64,000 bases of DNA from Limanda limanda (Eukaryota > Chordata > Actinopteri > Pleuronectiformes > Pleuronectidae): contig NC_083656.1 in the NCBI RefSeq assembly GCF_963576545.1, positions 4,593,686 through 4,657,685 on the forward strand, in the 5' to 3' direction. Position numbers and translations under genes: made by a program. Under the pieces are notes generated by a model. It did not search any database. It had not been told where the DNA came from and saw only the letters and a program-made list of their open reading frames with translations. Position 1 is the first letter of the stretch, and every line of letters starts with the position of its first letter. Below are positions 26,641 through 38,396 of this stretch, in pieces.

Positions 26641-27441
26641 AAATATTCATTACAAAGCTACTGTGAGATTGTTCCAGTGTTTGCTTTGCTCGATTCATGC
26701 ATTCATGTATTTATCTATCTTCCCATTGAGCCGAATCTGCATTTCTCAGTCCTTCCTCCGGCCTGGATGTATGACTGGATGTGCGTACATCTCCCCTTGT
26801 GCACGGTTTTTTATAATGAGCCTCTGCTCTGTATTTACTGGCTGGCGGTAGCCCCTCAATATGCTGAACCCTCCACGCGATTGCCCAAGAGGCGGAGTGT
26901 ATAGCATGAGGATGGAGTGACTGGAATGAGATATGAGCTTGAGCCAAAGAGCAAACATGCAATTAAATGAACAGAAATCCTACTGATACTTAGAATCCTC
27001 CCGTTGAATGCAAACTAGTCATAGACACGGCTTTCTCCACAATAACCAACAACAGAAAAAAACATCCCTCAATTCCCAATGATGTGCATTTGAGAATTTA
27101 ATGTTTTGTTTTACATTTTTCATTTGAATTGATTCCTTATTTGTGATCTTCGCAAACACAGCAGAAGAGAAAAGAGAGAATAAAGTGTGATATAGAAAAG
27201 TTGAGGATCACCTCTTGTGTAGTAATCTAGTTTTATGAGGATTCCTCGGTTCCTCCTCCTCCTCTTCCTCCTCGTAGACCTGCGATGAGTAATGAACACT
27301 CCCCCCCCCCACTTGTGCCGGCGTCTCCTTGCAGCTGCAGACGTTCATTCACATTGACTCCAAAAGTGCCTCCTCTCATTTGTATCAGTGTAAATATACA
27401 ATTTCACATTCCCGTCACACCTGCGGAAGATGTGCTGTCAC

Positions 27442-27442
<1 letters not shown>

Positions 27443-27490
<48 letters not shown>
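27443..27490. repeat. (CA)n microsatellite
   Basis: Uninterrupted CA tract of about 48 bp. Confidence 0.95.
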
Positions 27491-27492
<2 letters not shown>

Positions 27493-29347
27493 GTTCTCCC
27501 ACATCCGAACCCTCCAATCAGAGAGATAGATTCAAAGAGAGGAGGAAGAGCCCTCGCTGAAACGCCACACACACTCTCTTAAGGCCGATGTTTTATTCCA
27601 CTCTATTTCCATCCCTTCTTCTCCAAAAAACTGTGACACTTCAAAAACCTACTTAATTCTCCATCTTTTTTGGCAATGATGCTACATGTATTAAACATCC
27701 TCTCAGGCCGAGACACTCCTGCTCTCCTGCTCCAAGTGAGTTTGAAAAAAACATGAAGACGGATGCGGGAGTTGGCTGCAAAAAAAAAAAATTGAAAAAG
27801 AACAAAGTGACGGCGTGAAAGAGGAGGCGAGAGGAGAGGAGGCACAAAGGAGCCGAGGAGGCTGCATCGCGTGACCTCGGTTTGGGACGTGAAAGGAGAA
27901 ACGGCGAAGCGGCTTCTTGTGTCTTTGCTTCTGAAGGACCTCAGCTCCTTCATCTCAGCCGGCTTGGCACAAACCATTTTGACCCTTTCTTCCTTCCAAT
28001 GACAACGCTCGTCTTCCCGGGACAATGCATCACAGGACGCTGTTTGTTGGCTCTGATCTGCATTATAAAAGAATCCTGATGGAGCAGGTAAAAATAGGAC
28101 CGGCTCAGGCTAATTGTGGCAGCGAGGACACGGTCGGCGGGCGCAGGAAGAGAGAGAGAGATCGTCTGTAAGAGCGATTTGAATTAGACGAGAACGACTT
28201 GGGCTTCTTTTTAATTGGCCTCGGAACCTTGAAGGCCGGATAAAATCAGAAATATGCTAATAGTTTACAGTAGCCAGGGGGTCTCTCAATCTAAACAATA
28301 ACAAAAAGGCTTTTTGGAGATGTCGTGAAGCAGCGTGGGATCATGGGAGTTTTTGACCTTGCCACCATTTTTTTATCTTCTGTTAACCCACCGAATTATT
28401 TTCTGAGAAATAACGTGTCATCAGTATAAAGTTTGAGGTCGAGAAAGTCGAGAAGTCACGTGATACAACCAGCGATGCAGGATTTATACTTGTCGTATTC
28501 ATGCATCTGATCACCTGAATGATTGTGAGTCTTCAACATGTTGGATTTCATTGTAAAGAGGTCACGGTATAAATAGATTGAATGTTGTGCAGATTGTGTG
28601 TGCACATGCGTATTTGCCTTTTTGTGCAACACGTTGTACACAGTGTGCGTCGGTGCGTGTGCACCTGTGACATCTGTCACGCGTGCGGTCGTAAAAAGAC
28701 AGCTGATAGGTTGTCAATCACAGGTGCTTCATCTGTCATGGCGGCGCCGCTGGTGACAAGGTGAGGGACGACTCTGACCTTCGGCGGTGACAAGGAAGCG
28801 AGGGAGCACAATTAAACTGCACTTCTGCATCTCTCCTCCTCCTCTTCCTCGTTACCTTCCTCCGGCGTGTCGTAGACGTCAGGCCACACCCTCCGTCTCT
28901 CAGCGTGCCGTGTGTCACCTGAAACGAGTCGTGCCATGTTTTTTTAAACTGAAGACGGCACCGGACACATAACGGTGCCGGACAACAAGCAGCTACGGAG
29001 GAGGAGTTGAAAAGGTTAATGACAAAGCAATTGAGGAAAAGATGGATAACAAACACGGGAGGAGAAACCAGCAAAGAGGTTGTAATCAAACCTCCTTTCC
29101 AGTCAGATTTGTTTGGATAGAATTATGAAGGTAAACTGTCCGTTCTAAACATATCTGAAAGTTTATAGGTCAACTTCTCAGGACAGCTTTAGCCAATTTA
29201 CTTGTAGGAATATATTTCCTGGGCAATGAGGGATTATTACTAAGACTACAGGTGCTGTCATTTTCACTGTTACTTCTATTGAGTGACAGATGAGATGGAC
29301 ACGTCTCCACTTCCTCCCACTATCCAGAGAGGGAGGCAATAATGACG

Positions 29348-29814
29348 TTAAAGGGACTCTTACCTTTGTTGCATTTTTACACTTTTTTTGGATAAGGTTA
29401 AATTGGTATTAATAAGGTAATGACACTCTAAAATGCAAGACAGACCCACCAGGAGTAAAAACAAACAATTATTTAGTGAAAACTTCAACCAATAAAATTC
29501 TTCGGACCGAAGGACCTTATTGGCCGACAGACCTGTCTGTTTGCTGCATGGACATGCAGGTTTTCCATCTGCTTCTTGTGGCGCATTCGGGCTCGCGTCA
29601 TCAAGGCATGTGAATGTAAATGTATATAACTCACCGAATCCATTGCTTTGGTAAACAAAAACTCACGTGCGTGCGCGGAGGCAGTAATTGTAAGTCTGCT
29701 TGTAAATAAAGTTTCTTCAAAAAAACACCGCGGATGGGAACGAGGGGGTGGGGCATTGGAGGAAGGTGAATGTGCTGTAATTCTCAAATGCAACAAAGGT
29801 AAGAGTCCCTTTAA
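29348..29814. mobile_element. TTAA-flanked MITE with 25-bp perfect TIRs
   Basis: The element body is 29352-29810 (459 bp). Its first 25 bp, beginning AGGGACTCTTACC, are the exact reverse complement of its last 25 bp, ending GGTAAGAGTCCCT. It is flanked by TTAA on both sides (29348-29351 and 29811-29814), the expected target duplication of TTAA-specific transposons such as the piggyBac or Kolobok superfamilies. There is no transposase-length ORF, so it is non-autonomous. The superfamily is not resolved. Confidence 0.9.
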
Positions 29815-30288
29815 ACCCCATTTTTATAACATCAAATAATGAAAATTGAGCACTTGGACCATAATAATTACCAAAAGTAACAGAAATCTTTGAGATACAT
29901 TTATTTGTAGTTTTTTGTCTGCTTCACATCCACAACGACTTACTCTACGTCTAGATTGAAGGAGCATAGTGAAGGGGACGAGAGCTAAAGGTGAGTTGAA
30001 ATCCGGAGCTAAAATGAAGGATAGCTGTCGAGAAGAAAAGCTAACAAATGGAGGCACGACGAGGGCGGGGGGGGTCACCGACAAAAGCAAAAAGCAGAAT
30101 GGCTTTAGAACGGGTAAAGGACAGGTGAGGCAGCGTGGCGAGGGCGTGAGCTTCCCATCGACAGTGATGAGCGCCGGCGCCGTGATGGATGGTCCCACCT
30201 CAGCCTTCCCTGCAGTGTCATTAGGCAGAGAGGTTTGCAGGACTTGTCTGAATGCGGCGTGCAGTTCCACCGCTCATTCATCACCGGG

Positions 30289-30316
30289 CTGCTGCTGCTG
30301 CTGCTGCTGCTGCTGC
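30289..30316. repeat. (CTG)n trinucleotide repeat
   Basis: About nine CTG units followed by an imperfect CGTCTGCTG. Confidence 0.9.
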
Positions 30317-31629
30317 GTCTGCTGAGGCCATCAGGAAGAAAAGTTCCACTGGTGTGTGAGCACGCTGCAGCTTCGTCGGGGGGGGGGAAGTGAGGATTCT
30401 GACACGTGCCGTCTGTAACTCATAACCTCCTGCAACAACCGCAATTAATTTCCCCATGGCATCTGTCCTTACGCAGACTTTTTCCCGTCAATTGTAGTCG
30501 TAATATATATATAGGAGCTGGAGAACGTATCAGTGAGGGAGAATTCGAACTCAAGGCTTTTCCACAGATATCCAGACATTATGATTCAGCGGTTCCCACA
30601 GAGTCTGTTCAAGCCGAGCTGTGGCGCCCAAAATGGCCTCCAGCAGTGACTTTATCTTCAGCTCTTTTACTCCTGTATGAATTGGATACCACTATATGGC
30701 ACAGACACAGAGCAAAAAGGGCAAACTCATTTTCTCCGTTGCCGCGCAGCTAAACTGGTCCGGCGACGGCTTTATACCTCGACCGTAAACGCACACATGT
30801 GCTGCAGATGATATGAAATCTTTTTCTCATTTCTCTCACTGATGGGCATTAACCCTCAAAGGACGACGGGAGAATTCCGCGGCTTTATAAGCTTAAGGCA
30901 GATTAGGATCCTGATAAATCGTACATTGTATTTTGTTTTTCTTTCCCGGGCCGAGTTTATTGCTCGTAGACGAATGTGCACTCGAAAGCATTTGAATAAA
31001 AGGGCATGAATTTTAAAGGGAAAAGCTCGATTGATTTTGTGATTTAAACGAGATTAATGGTTTGAAGAACGCAAGGAAGAAATCACACAGAGGGAGAAGC
31101 AGCGTTATAACATTTGGGCTCGGGCCAGCGTATGATTGGCAGGCCTGCTCTGCCGGGACATCACACAGAGTGATGGAAAACAGGCGCCGTAAACCGGAGT
31201 GCTTCTTACATAAATTGAATGGAAAAAAGTTTAGGTTTTTTTTTTCCATCCTATAAAGCGGTTCGAGGAGAAGAGCAGCTCACAGGGAGCGGAGGGTGGA
31301 GAGGCTGAGTGCGAGATTTGAGTGTCCACTTTTGGACAGATGCTCATCACACAATGGATGACAAGCTTACGGAGGTGGGAGGGAAAAACCTGTCAGTCAC
31401 CACGCAGGCAATACACTTTCATTTGAAGAAGCTGTCCGTCACCTGAGAGGGGGGGGGGGGGCGGGGGGGGGGGGATGATGGCACCGGGAGAGAAAATGAT
31501 TTGGTAAACTGAAGAGGAGCCACTTCTCTGTGGCTGTGGCTCAGAGTCTGTACACAAAGACGGCTGCCACAAGGGAAACTGAAGCATTCAGATTGACACC
31601 TGGCGGCTGAAGGCATTATAGATCATAAA

Positions 31630-31850
31630 TCCCACCTCCTCCATGTTATTGGAGGGGACATGGATCAAATTAAATGGCGGTGTCTGTCATTTTAGGTAGT
31701 TCTTGTTCCACTGATGTTTGTTCAAGGGTAACTGCTACTGTAACTTGGGTTGCTAGGGTTACTGTTTGCTTTTAATTACTTATTTGATGCTATAACGACT
31801 GTGAGAAGCATCATGATTGACAGTTGAGACTGACTTTGTGATTGGTCGAG
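31630..31850 (+). repeat. Diverged dispersed repeat, copy A
   Basis: Shares ordered blocks with 33162-33345: CTCCTCCAT, GGGACATGGATCA, TTTTAGGTAGTT or similar, and CATCATGATTG. The order is the same and the blocks are similarly spaced. Family unknown. Confidence 0.45.
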
Positions 31851-33161
31851 CTTATGTATCGGAAGCCCCGCCCCTTGACACCCTGGCTTCAAATCCATCT
31901 TTATTCTCAGGCTATGTGGCTCCAGGGATCGGTAACGAATAGACGTGCTAACTGCTAATTATATGTGTTGGATAAATATGCATGACTTCCTATAAGTTAA
32001 ATATGAAGCTAGCTAATTTTAGCACAAAGGCTGCAAATGGAGGGGGGGGCTGGCACTGTTCAGAAGTATTGCAATTTGTCTTCCACTAATTAACACAACA
32101 TAAATAACTTTGTTTCAAGGGCAGTTGGATTTGTTGGACGGGAACAATGATTTCCTGGAACTTTGTTGTTACTATGAAGTTGTTAAACAACTTGGTAGCT
32201 TTATATTTACTGTGCAGAAACATATTTGTGTTATTATTCTGTTAAAAAGTATCAAAGTAGACAAGTTATTTTTCATTAAAAATAAATGTTGGATTGGTAA
32301 ATATAGATTTTTGCAAGCAGCACACATTTTGTTTTGTATTAATCTCTTTTAACCGAGAAACATCTCGTATCAGATTGGTTTCCAGTCTGTAGAAAACTTG
32401 CAACCCTTCTTATTCAATCCAATTTCTACAGAAAGTGAGTAAAGTTTAAACTTTTCACCTTAAACAAATCTCTTTTTAGATTTTGTATTAACCACAAAGT
32501 TCCGCCCGTGCGGCGCCACAACCACAACAACACTGACACCCAATGAAAAACTTGTTTCCGCAGAACCCTTTTCAGAGTTTTGAATGAACTTATGACTTCT
32601 GTGAATGAAAAGATTGTGATTTATAAAAGTTCAGTTGAGGTTTTACATACAGCTCGTCACAACAACAAGCTTCTCCTGCTCAAGGCTGCGAGTGAATAGA
32701 CGTTGTCAGCCGACAACTTCTTGATGACCTTGTGAATCTAAGCTTCGGGTACAGCAAACCGATCTGGCTTTGTTCAGATGTTTGTCCTCCACTCTCCGTC
32801 TCGACTCCATTGACCCTGTGCTCTCCAGAGCATTGAGAAGTGAAAATCTTAACCGAAGCTAAAAACCCAGTAGTACAGATCGTCCTTGTGAATTCAAACT
32901 GACAGATTTCCAACCAGCTTTGTCGTGTTTACCTGTTTTGTCACTGTGCATTGTAGAAGTCTTCTTGTTGTTTCTGATAGCAGCAGCCTCCGTCTGGATA
33001 AACACTTGAAAACAGTTTTGCCATACGGCTTATTTCAACAGAGGGAAATCTCAAGGATTAAAATATAAAACCTGCAAACTATCACGTGCGTGCCTTCAAT
33101 ATATATTCTGTTTGGATTCGTGGAGCAAAAATCTGGCTAGCTAACGACGAGGTTATGAATG

Positions 33162-33345
33162 TTGCCTCCTCCATTCAAGTGGATGGGACATGGATCAGAT
33201 TAACAGTCAAAGAACAACTCAAGTACAAGATGGTTTCCTTCCTTTCAGGTAGTTGGTATCACCGTTGTTTCCCAGTAAGTTTGGGTTTCATTTGAAGTGA
33301 TAACAATGAGGTAACACATCATGATTGGCAGCTGAAACTCTGGGA
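33162..33345 (+). repeat. Diverged dispersed repeat, copy B
   Basis: Counterpart of the segment at 31630-31850, with the same blocks in the same order: CTCCTCCAT, GGGACATGGATCA, CAGGTAGTT, CATCATGATTG. Confidence 0.45.
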
Positions 33346-34990
33346 TATTATGACTTCATTCTTTGAGAGAGGGGAGATCCTTAGAATATTGTGTCAAAAC
33401 AACAAAGAAGAAGAAGTTGACCAAAAGCTTGCGTCTGCACAACAACACATCCCAGTTCTACTACTCATCCGATGAGGCCGGTGGCTTAAGAGTCTCTGTG
33501 TGCAGTGATGTAAATAAAACCCTTGTTTTGCCCCATAACCTAATCCTCGGACGTTATTATGCAGTTTAGCGTTTGGAGAATGTTTTCGTCCCCCCAGCCT
33601 CATAATCGCCCGACTCCTCCAACCCCACTTTGTTCTTTTCATCCGCCTCTTTCATGCTTCATCCACTTTTTTTTCCTCATTGCTTCCCGTGACCTCGGCG
33701 CACCAGCACAATAAACTGTGGCCCGATCACAAATAAAAGCTAAATTGAAAAGCTCATTAATGGCAGATTATGGTCCCAGTGAATAGCGGCCGGCTCTTTT
33801 CTTCTGCGTGGACTTATGGTGCAAAGACGCCGGGAACAAAGGGAGCGAACGTTGACCTCTGCAGGCGGAGGACAGACCACAGCCGAGCTTTTGTGCCAAC
33901 ATCCAAACGCCCGCCGTCCGATCCGAGGTTCTGACCCTCCCTCTGCTAATCAGGGAAAAACAAACAGCCTCCATAAGATGGAAAATAATGTCGTGTACTC
34001 ACTAGAGTAAGCAACTTTAGTATGTGTTTAAATAGAATGACAGGCTGATATATATGATGCTTATTTTGGTGACTCAGACAGTCTCCGAGAGTCTTTCAGT
34101 TGTTTATTTAAGTAGGTATTTCCTTCTTTGGAAGGACCTTTGACCTAGGGAGTAACCTCTGTTCAGCAAATGGTTAGAGGTGAAGGGACAAACGTTGACC
34201 AGTGTATTCTCATCTTCATGTACTAAACACGTCCTTATTAGGAGGCCTTAGGTGAGATGACATGTTACCCAAAGTCGTGGGTGGAACTAACCTCTCTATA
34301 TAATGTGTGTTTGACCACGGCCTGTCAGACTTCACCATTTGGCTGTGTGATTTCTCCGAGTCTCTGGAGCTCGTCCTGACCTGTACTACTTTGTGTAATA
34401 AATATCAATATACTTGTAAGTATTGGGTCCGCGGTCCTTTTCCTTCATCATCAACTTCTACAACAACCACATCAACCTCTCGGCTGACCAGAATACACTT
34501 CAATAACAAAAAGCTAAACGTGACTTCGTACACTTGTCCCTCGTATATAGGTTTTGACGGGAGGCAAATCAGAGGGGGGAGGAACGCAGGGGGTAAAGCA
34601 AGCGTGATTACTGAGAGAGAACACGGCAGGAGGTCAAATAGAAATGTATGACAGAAGGTAAGAAGGAGCTAATTGGCTTGCTGAGCAGGGAAAGCAGCTC
34701 CATTCATTCCCCTGGCTTTATTTAGACATGCCCTTCATTAGGTGAGTACAAAGGGGACGGAGCAATGATCACATTTATCCCGGGGAGGTGTGTGTGTGTG
34801 GGGTGGGGTGCACTTACAGTCTCTGTGTGAGTGTGTGGGTGCGTGTTTGTAACTAAGGGATCCTTGTTTTTATATGTCTCTGTCTCAGTGCGAACGTCAG
34901 GCGCTGATCCGCGAACAGAGACAGGGATGAGATGGATGAGGTCGGCGACGTGTGTGTGCACGCAGCTGTGTTTGTTGGAGACTTTGTCAA

Positions 34991-35550
34991 GATCTCAGCG
35001 GCATACTGGGTGTGTGTGTTTGTGTGTGTGTCTGTGTGTGTGTGCAAGGAAAAAACGTTCACTAGTGAGTTTCTGCACTCAAGCATGCATGACTGTACAC
35101 GGACGGATATGGGGAAATAGACAGAAATGGACATTCATGCACGCAAAACACACACACACACACATTTATTAATGCAATTTACTGTCAAAGGTGGATTTTA
35201 TATCGTCGTATAAAACCCTAAAGAGGAAATATTCCACTGAAGGTAAAGAAGAGATCTCAGCGGCATACTGGGTGTGTGTGTTTGCATGTGTGTGTGTTTG
35301 TGTGTGTTTGCATGTGTGTCTGTGTGTGTGTGTGTGTGCAAGAAAAAAACATTCACTACTGAGTTTCTGCACTCAAACATGCATGACTGTACAATGGATG
35401 GATATGGGGAAATACACAGAAATGGACATTCATGCACGCAAAACACACACACACACACACATTTATTAATGAAATTTACTGTCAAAGGTGAATTTTGTAT
35501 CTGCAAATAAAACCCTAAAGAGGAAAGATTCCACTGAAGATAAAGAAGAG
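34991..35550. repeat. Tandem duplication of a ~262-bp unit containing (TG)n and (CA)n
   Basis: GATCTCAGCGGCATACTGG occurs at 34991 and again at 35253. Each copy then has a TG-rich tract, CACTCAAGCATGCATGACTG or its near match, a CA tract, and a shared segment ending in CCACTGAAG and AAAGAAGAG. Copy 2 is longer because its TG tract has expanded. The shared arrangement includes TG and CA tracts on the same strand, so each unit can fold back on itself. Confidence 0.9.
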
Positions 35551-36652
35551 ACAAAAAAACAAATATTCTCCACAAGAAATTAATTTTAAAATGATAATAA
35601 CTGAGTCGTCGTGCTCTGTGCTGTTCATCCAGCAGCAGCTTCTGTGTGGAAATAACAAAGAAGAACTGAAAAGCTCATTCCGGTGAATTAAAAGCCTCCT
35701 AACACGGCCGTGAAGTGGAATTGTTCCTGCCGTGTACTCCACAGAGAGAGCGAGTGTTGAATGTGGAGCGGTGCAGGATAATGTCCTCTCTCCTCCGAGC
35801 TACCTCAGCCATCAACACCCCCCCCCCCCCCTGCACTGACCTCCACTAATCATCTCGGCTAAGTGGCAATTTAGAAAATTATCGCCCCAAATTTTCTCTT
35901 TTTAAAGCGAATGACTCTTTTAAATGAAGCCGTGTTGTCCAGATCAATGAGCTCGAGGAGATTCTTTAAACGGTGCAGAGTTCCGCTCTGTAACTTTTTT
36001 TTTTTTCTCTCTGCTGATAATGAAAGGAATAATAAAAAAAAAAAAAAAAGGTGTGTTTACGCGTTCGTGCCCGTGAGATTTAATAAAACCACTCGTATGT
36101 GAAAGTTCCTTCTTGACCTTGGAAACAGTTTGACAAAAACAAAAGTCTTCACACGCGGTTTTTCTAACTCATTTGCATAGCGAGCACAGTGTGTTCTGTG
36201 TTCACAACATTCAAGGACGACACAATATTATCGTCAAACAGCTGCGGTTCACTTCCTGTGATAGCGCCCCGTGAACGACTCGATGTTTTCATTTTTTCGT
36301 ATCAGTCGGACAAAAGTTCGAGGTGGTTTCAGGTCAATGTTACGTTGTCTAATGATTATTTACTCCATACACCTGCTGTTTGTGTTGTGTTGTGGCGTCT
36401 AAATGTTCTCTGGCAGATCCCCAGTGCTGTGACTCACACATTAGCTGGACCTCTTGTCGTTTCTTGTGTTGTGGTTTTGTGTTTTTTTTTTTGTCCTTCA
36501 AATAGTCTTGAGCTGTTTATTTCAATGGAACTTAAATATAGGAAAAGGAGAGGAGGTGGAGGAAAGAAACACAAAAGACAAACTGAACTTTCTTTAAAGG
36601 ACTTTCACTTCTACTGATTCTTTGGAGGTCGTTTGGGGAGACGGAGCCGATT
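35551..36652. other. Intronic sequence, nothing recognised
   Basis: Homopolymer runs (poly-C at 35819-35832, poly-A at 36033-36049) and no recognisable gene or mobile element. Confidence 0.55.
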
Positions 36653-37040
36653 CCCTGTGATATTGGAGCAAGTGTTCATTTAGTAAAGTACGTGAATGTG
36701 TCGTCCAATGGGTGCAGGTCACAGGTGTGGGTGGGCGGGGAGTGACCTCAACTCACAGTCAGGCCATATATGGTTACTCCTGGTTTCCGTGGCTTGATAA
36801 TCAGGAGAGTATACGTCATGAAGTTCAACTAACACCTCCCTGTGATATTGGAGCGAGAAATTCAAGTGTTCATTTAGTAAATTATGTGAATGTGTCGTCC
36901 AATGGGTGCAGGTCACAGGTGTAGATGGGCGTGCAGTGTCAGTCAGGCTCCACCCCCTGCTCCTCCATATACGGCTACTCCTGGTTTCCGTGGCTTGATA
37001 ATCAGGAGTGCACACATTGTGAAGTCCAACCAACACCTCC
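36653..37040. repeat. Tandem duplication of a ~185-200-bp unit
   Basis: CCCTGTGATATTGGAGC begins both copies (36653 and 36838). Each contains GTCGTCCAATGGGTGCAGGT and TGGTTTCCGTGGCTTGATAA and ends in ACACCTCCC. Copy 2 has an insertion of about 15 bp and scattered substitutions, so the duplication is not very recent. Confidence 0.9.
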
Positions 37041-37323
37041 CATGTATGTGTGTGTGTGCACGTGGAGCTTCCTGAGTGTGTAGTTGCGTGCATGTCCATC
37101 TTTCCACCCGCTGCAGTGGACGGAGGAAGTGAGTGATGCGAGGAGCCGACTCCTCTTTTCTCTTCCTGTCTGCGATTCCCCAGCTGGAACCCGCCCATGC
37201 ATTATTGAGCGCTGAAGAACATTGTTCCACCGTGTTAATTTTTCAGCAGGCCAGGGCTGGACTGCAGACACAAGCCATCCCTAAGCCTCGGGTTCGCCGG
37301 GTCACTGATGCATACAGTACTGT

Positions 37324-37392
<69 letters not shown>

Positions 37393-37924
37393 TCATTTAT
37401 TTCCTCACACACAGCTCGTGCTCTGTCTGGGAAAAACCTCCAACAGTAACCTCCTTGAATCCATCTTTTTTGCTTTTACCGTTTTCAAAAAAATGACTCG
37501 ATAACTCTTTACCGTACCCATGTAACAAAAACCTCCCGACAGAAATTCATATAAAATCCTCCAGTACATTGAGTTTGGAAAGGAGTGGATTTAAACCCCT
37601 GCCTGGTTTTTAGTGCACAAGGACCTCGGTGGAGCGCGGCCAAGGTTACCTGCCGGGACGTTTCACGCAACCGCTCGCCGCCCGCCATACGATCCCGACG
37701 CACAAGAAGCGCCTCGGCTTTATGGCGTCCCATAATACAGGAATTGATTTGCCTCCATAAACATAATAGCATAATACGCTCAGTGCGCCGTGCTGAACGC
37801 TCGACCACTGAGGAGATTTGTCTTTCTGGATCTTGAGGGAAATTAAAAGCCTGCTGCAAACACACACGCACGTAAACACCCACAATGTGCACGTGAAGGG
37901 AAACAAGCAGTTGTGTGTTTCCTT
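37041..37924. other. Intronic sequence with a long (GT)n
   Basis: Contains (GT)n at 37327-37391. Otherwise nothing recognised. Confidence 0.6.
37327..37391. repeat. (GT)n microsatellite
   Basis: Uninterrupted GT tract of about 65 bp. Confidence 0.95.
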
Positions 37925-38396
37925 GAATTTGTGGTTTTTTCCTTCCCTTGCACCTGTGCATTCAAACTTTTCCTCTTCTCTTCGTGGCGATCTGTCTCAA
38001 CGCGTCCGCTGCTTTTTTTTTTTTTTTTTTTTTTCCCCCCCATTTATTTTATTTTTAATAACAATTCACCCTTCCCCTTTAATTATTTATTTTATTTTAT
38101 TTTATTTTATTTTATTTTATTTTATTTTATTTATTTATTTATTTTTATATTTGGTTGTTTTTTCGTGTTTATAGGTTTGTTATGGGTGCTGGGGATGGGA
38201 ATGTGGCAGGGATAAAAAGATGGGAAAAAATGTAAGATGGAAGTATTCCCTGTTATATTGTTGTATCTCGTGAAACTACTTCCAATAAACAAAAATATAA
38301 AAAAAAAGAATTTGTGGTTTTTTCCTTCCCTTGCACCTGTGCACTCAAACTTTCCCTCTTCTCTTCGTGGCGATCTGTTTCAACGCGTCCGCTGCT
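37925..38396 (+). mobile_element. Retro-insertion between 89-bp direct repeats
   Basis: The 89-bp segment 37925-38013 (starting GAATTTGTGG, ending GTCCGCTGCT) is repeated at 38308-38396 with a few substitutions. The 294 bp between begins with a poly-T run and a (TTTTA)n block and ends in CCAATAAACAAAAATAT plus a poly-A run. The 3' AATAAA and A tail directly before the second repeat point to target-primed retrotransposition with an unusually long target duplication. The T-rich 5' part may be an inverted piece from twin priming. No ORF remains. Confidence 0.75.

Larger units (their letters stand above)
20392..29347. other. Intronic sequence, no gene recognised
   Basis: Contains CA tracts (20699-20731, 20920-20950, 27443-27490), a C7G array at 21103-21136, CA-rich stretches at 25185-25250 and 25440-25492, and a possible retroelement tail near 26533-26640. 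A GC-richer patch at 22754-23145 is open in two minus-strand frames, but I recognise no protein there. Confidence 0.55.
29815..34990. other. Intronic sequence with minor repeats
   Basis: Contains a (CTG)n tract at 30289-30316, a poly-G run interrupted by one C at 31449-31474, and a pair of diverged related segments (31630-31850 and 33162-33345). No coding exon recognised. Confidence 0.55.
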
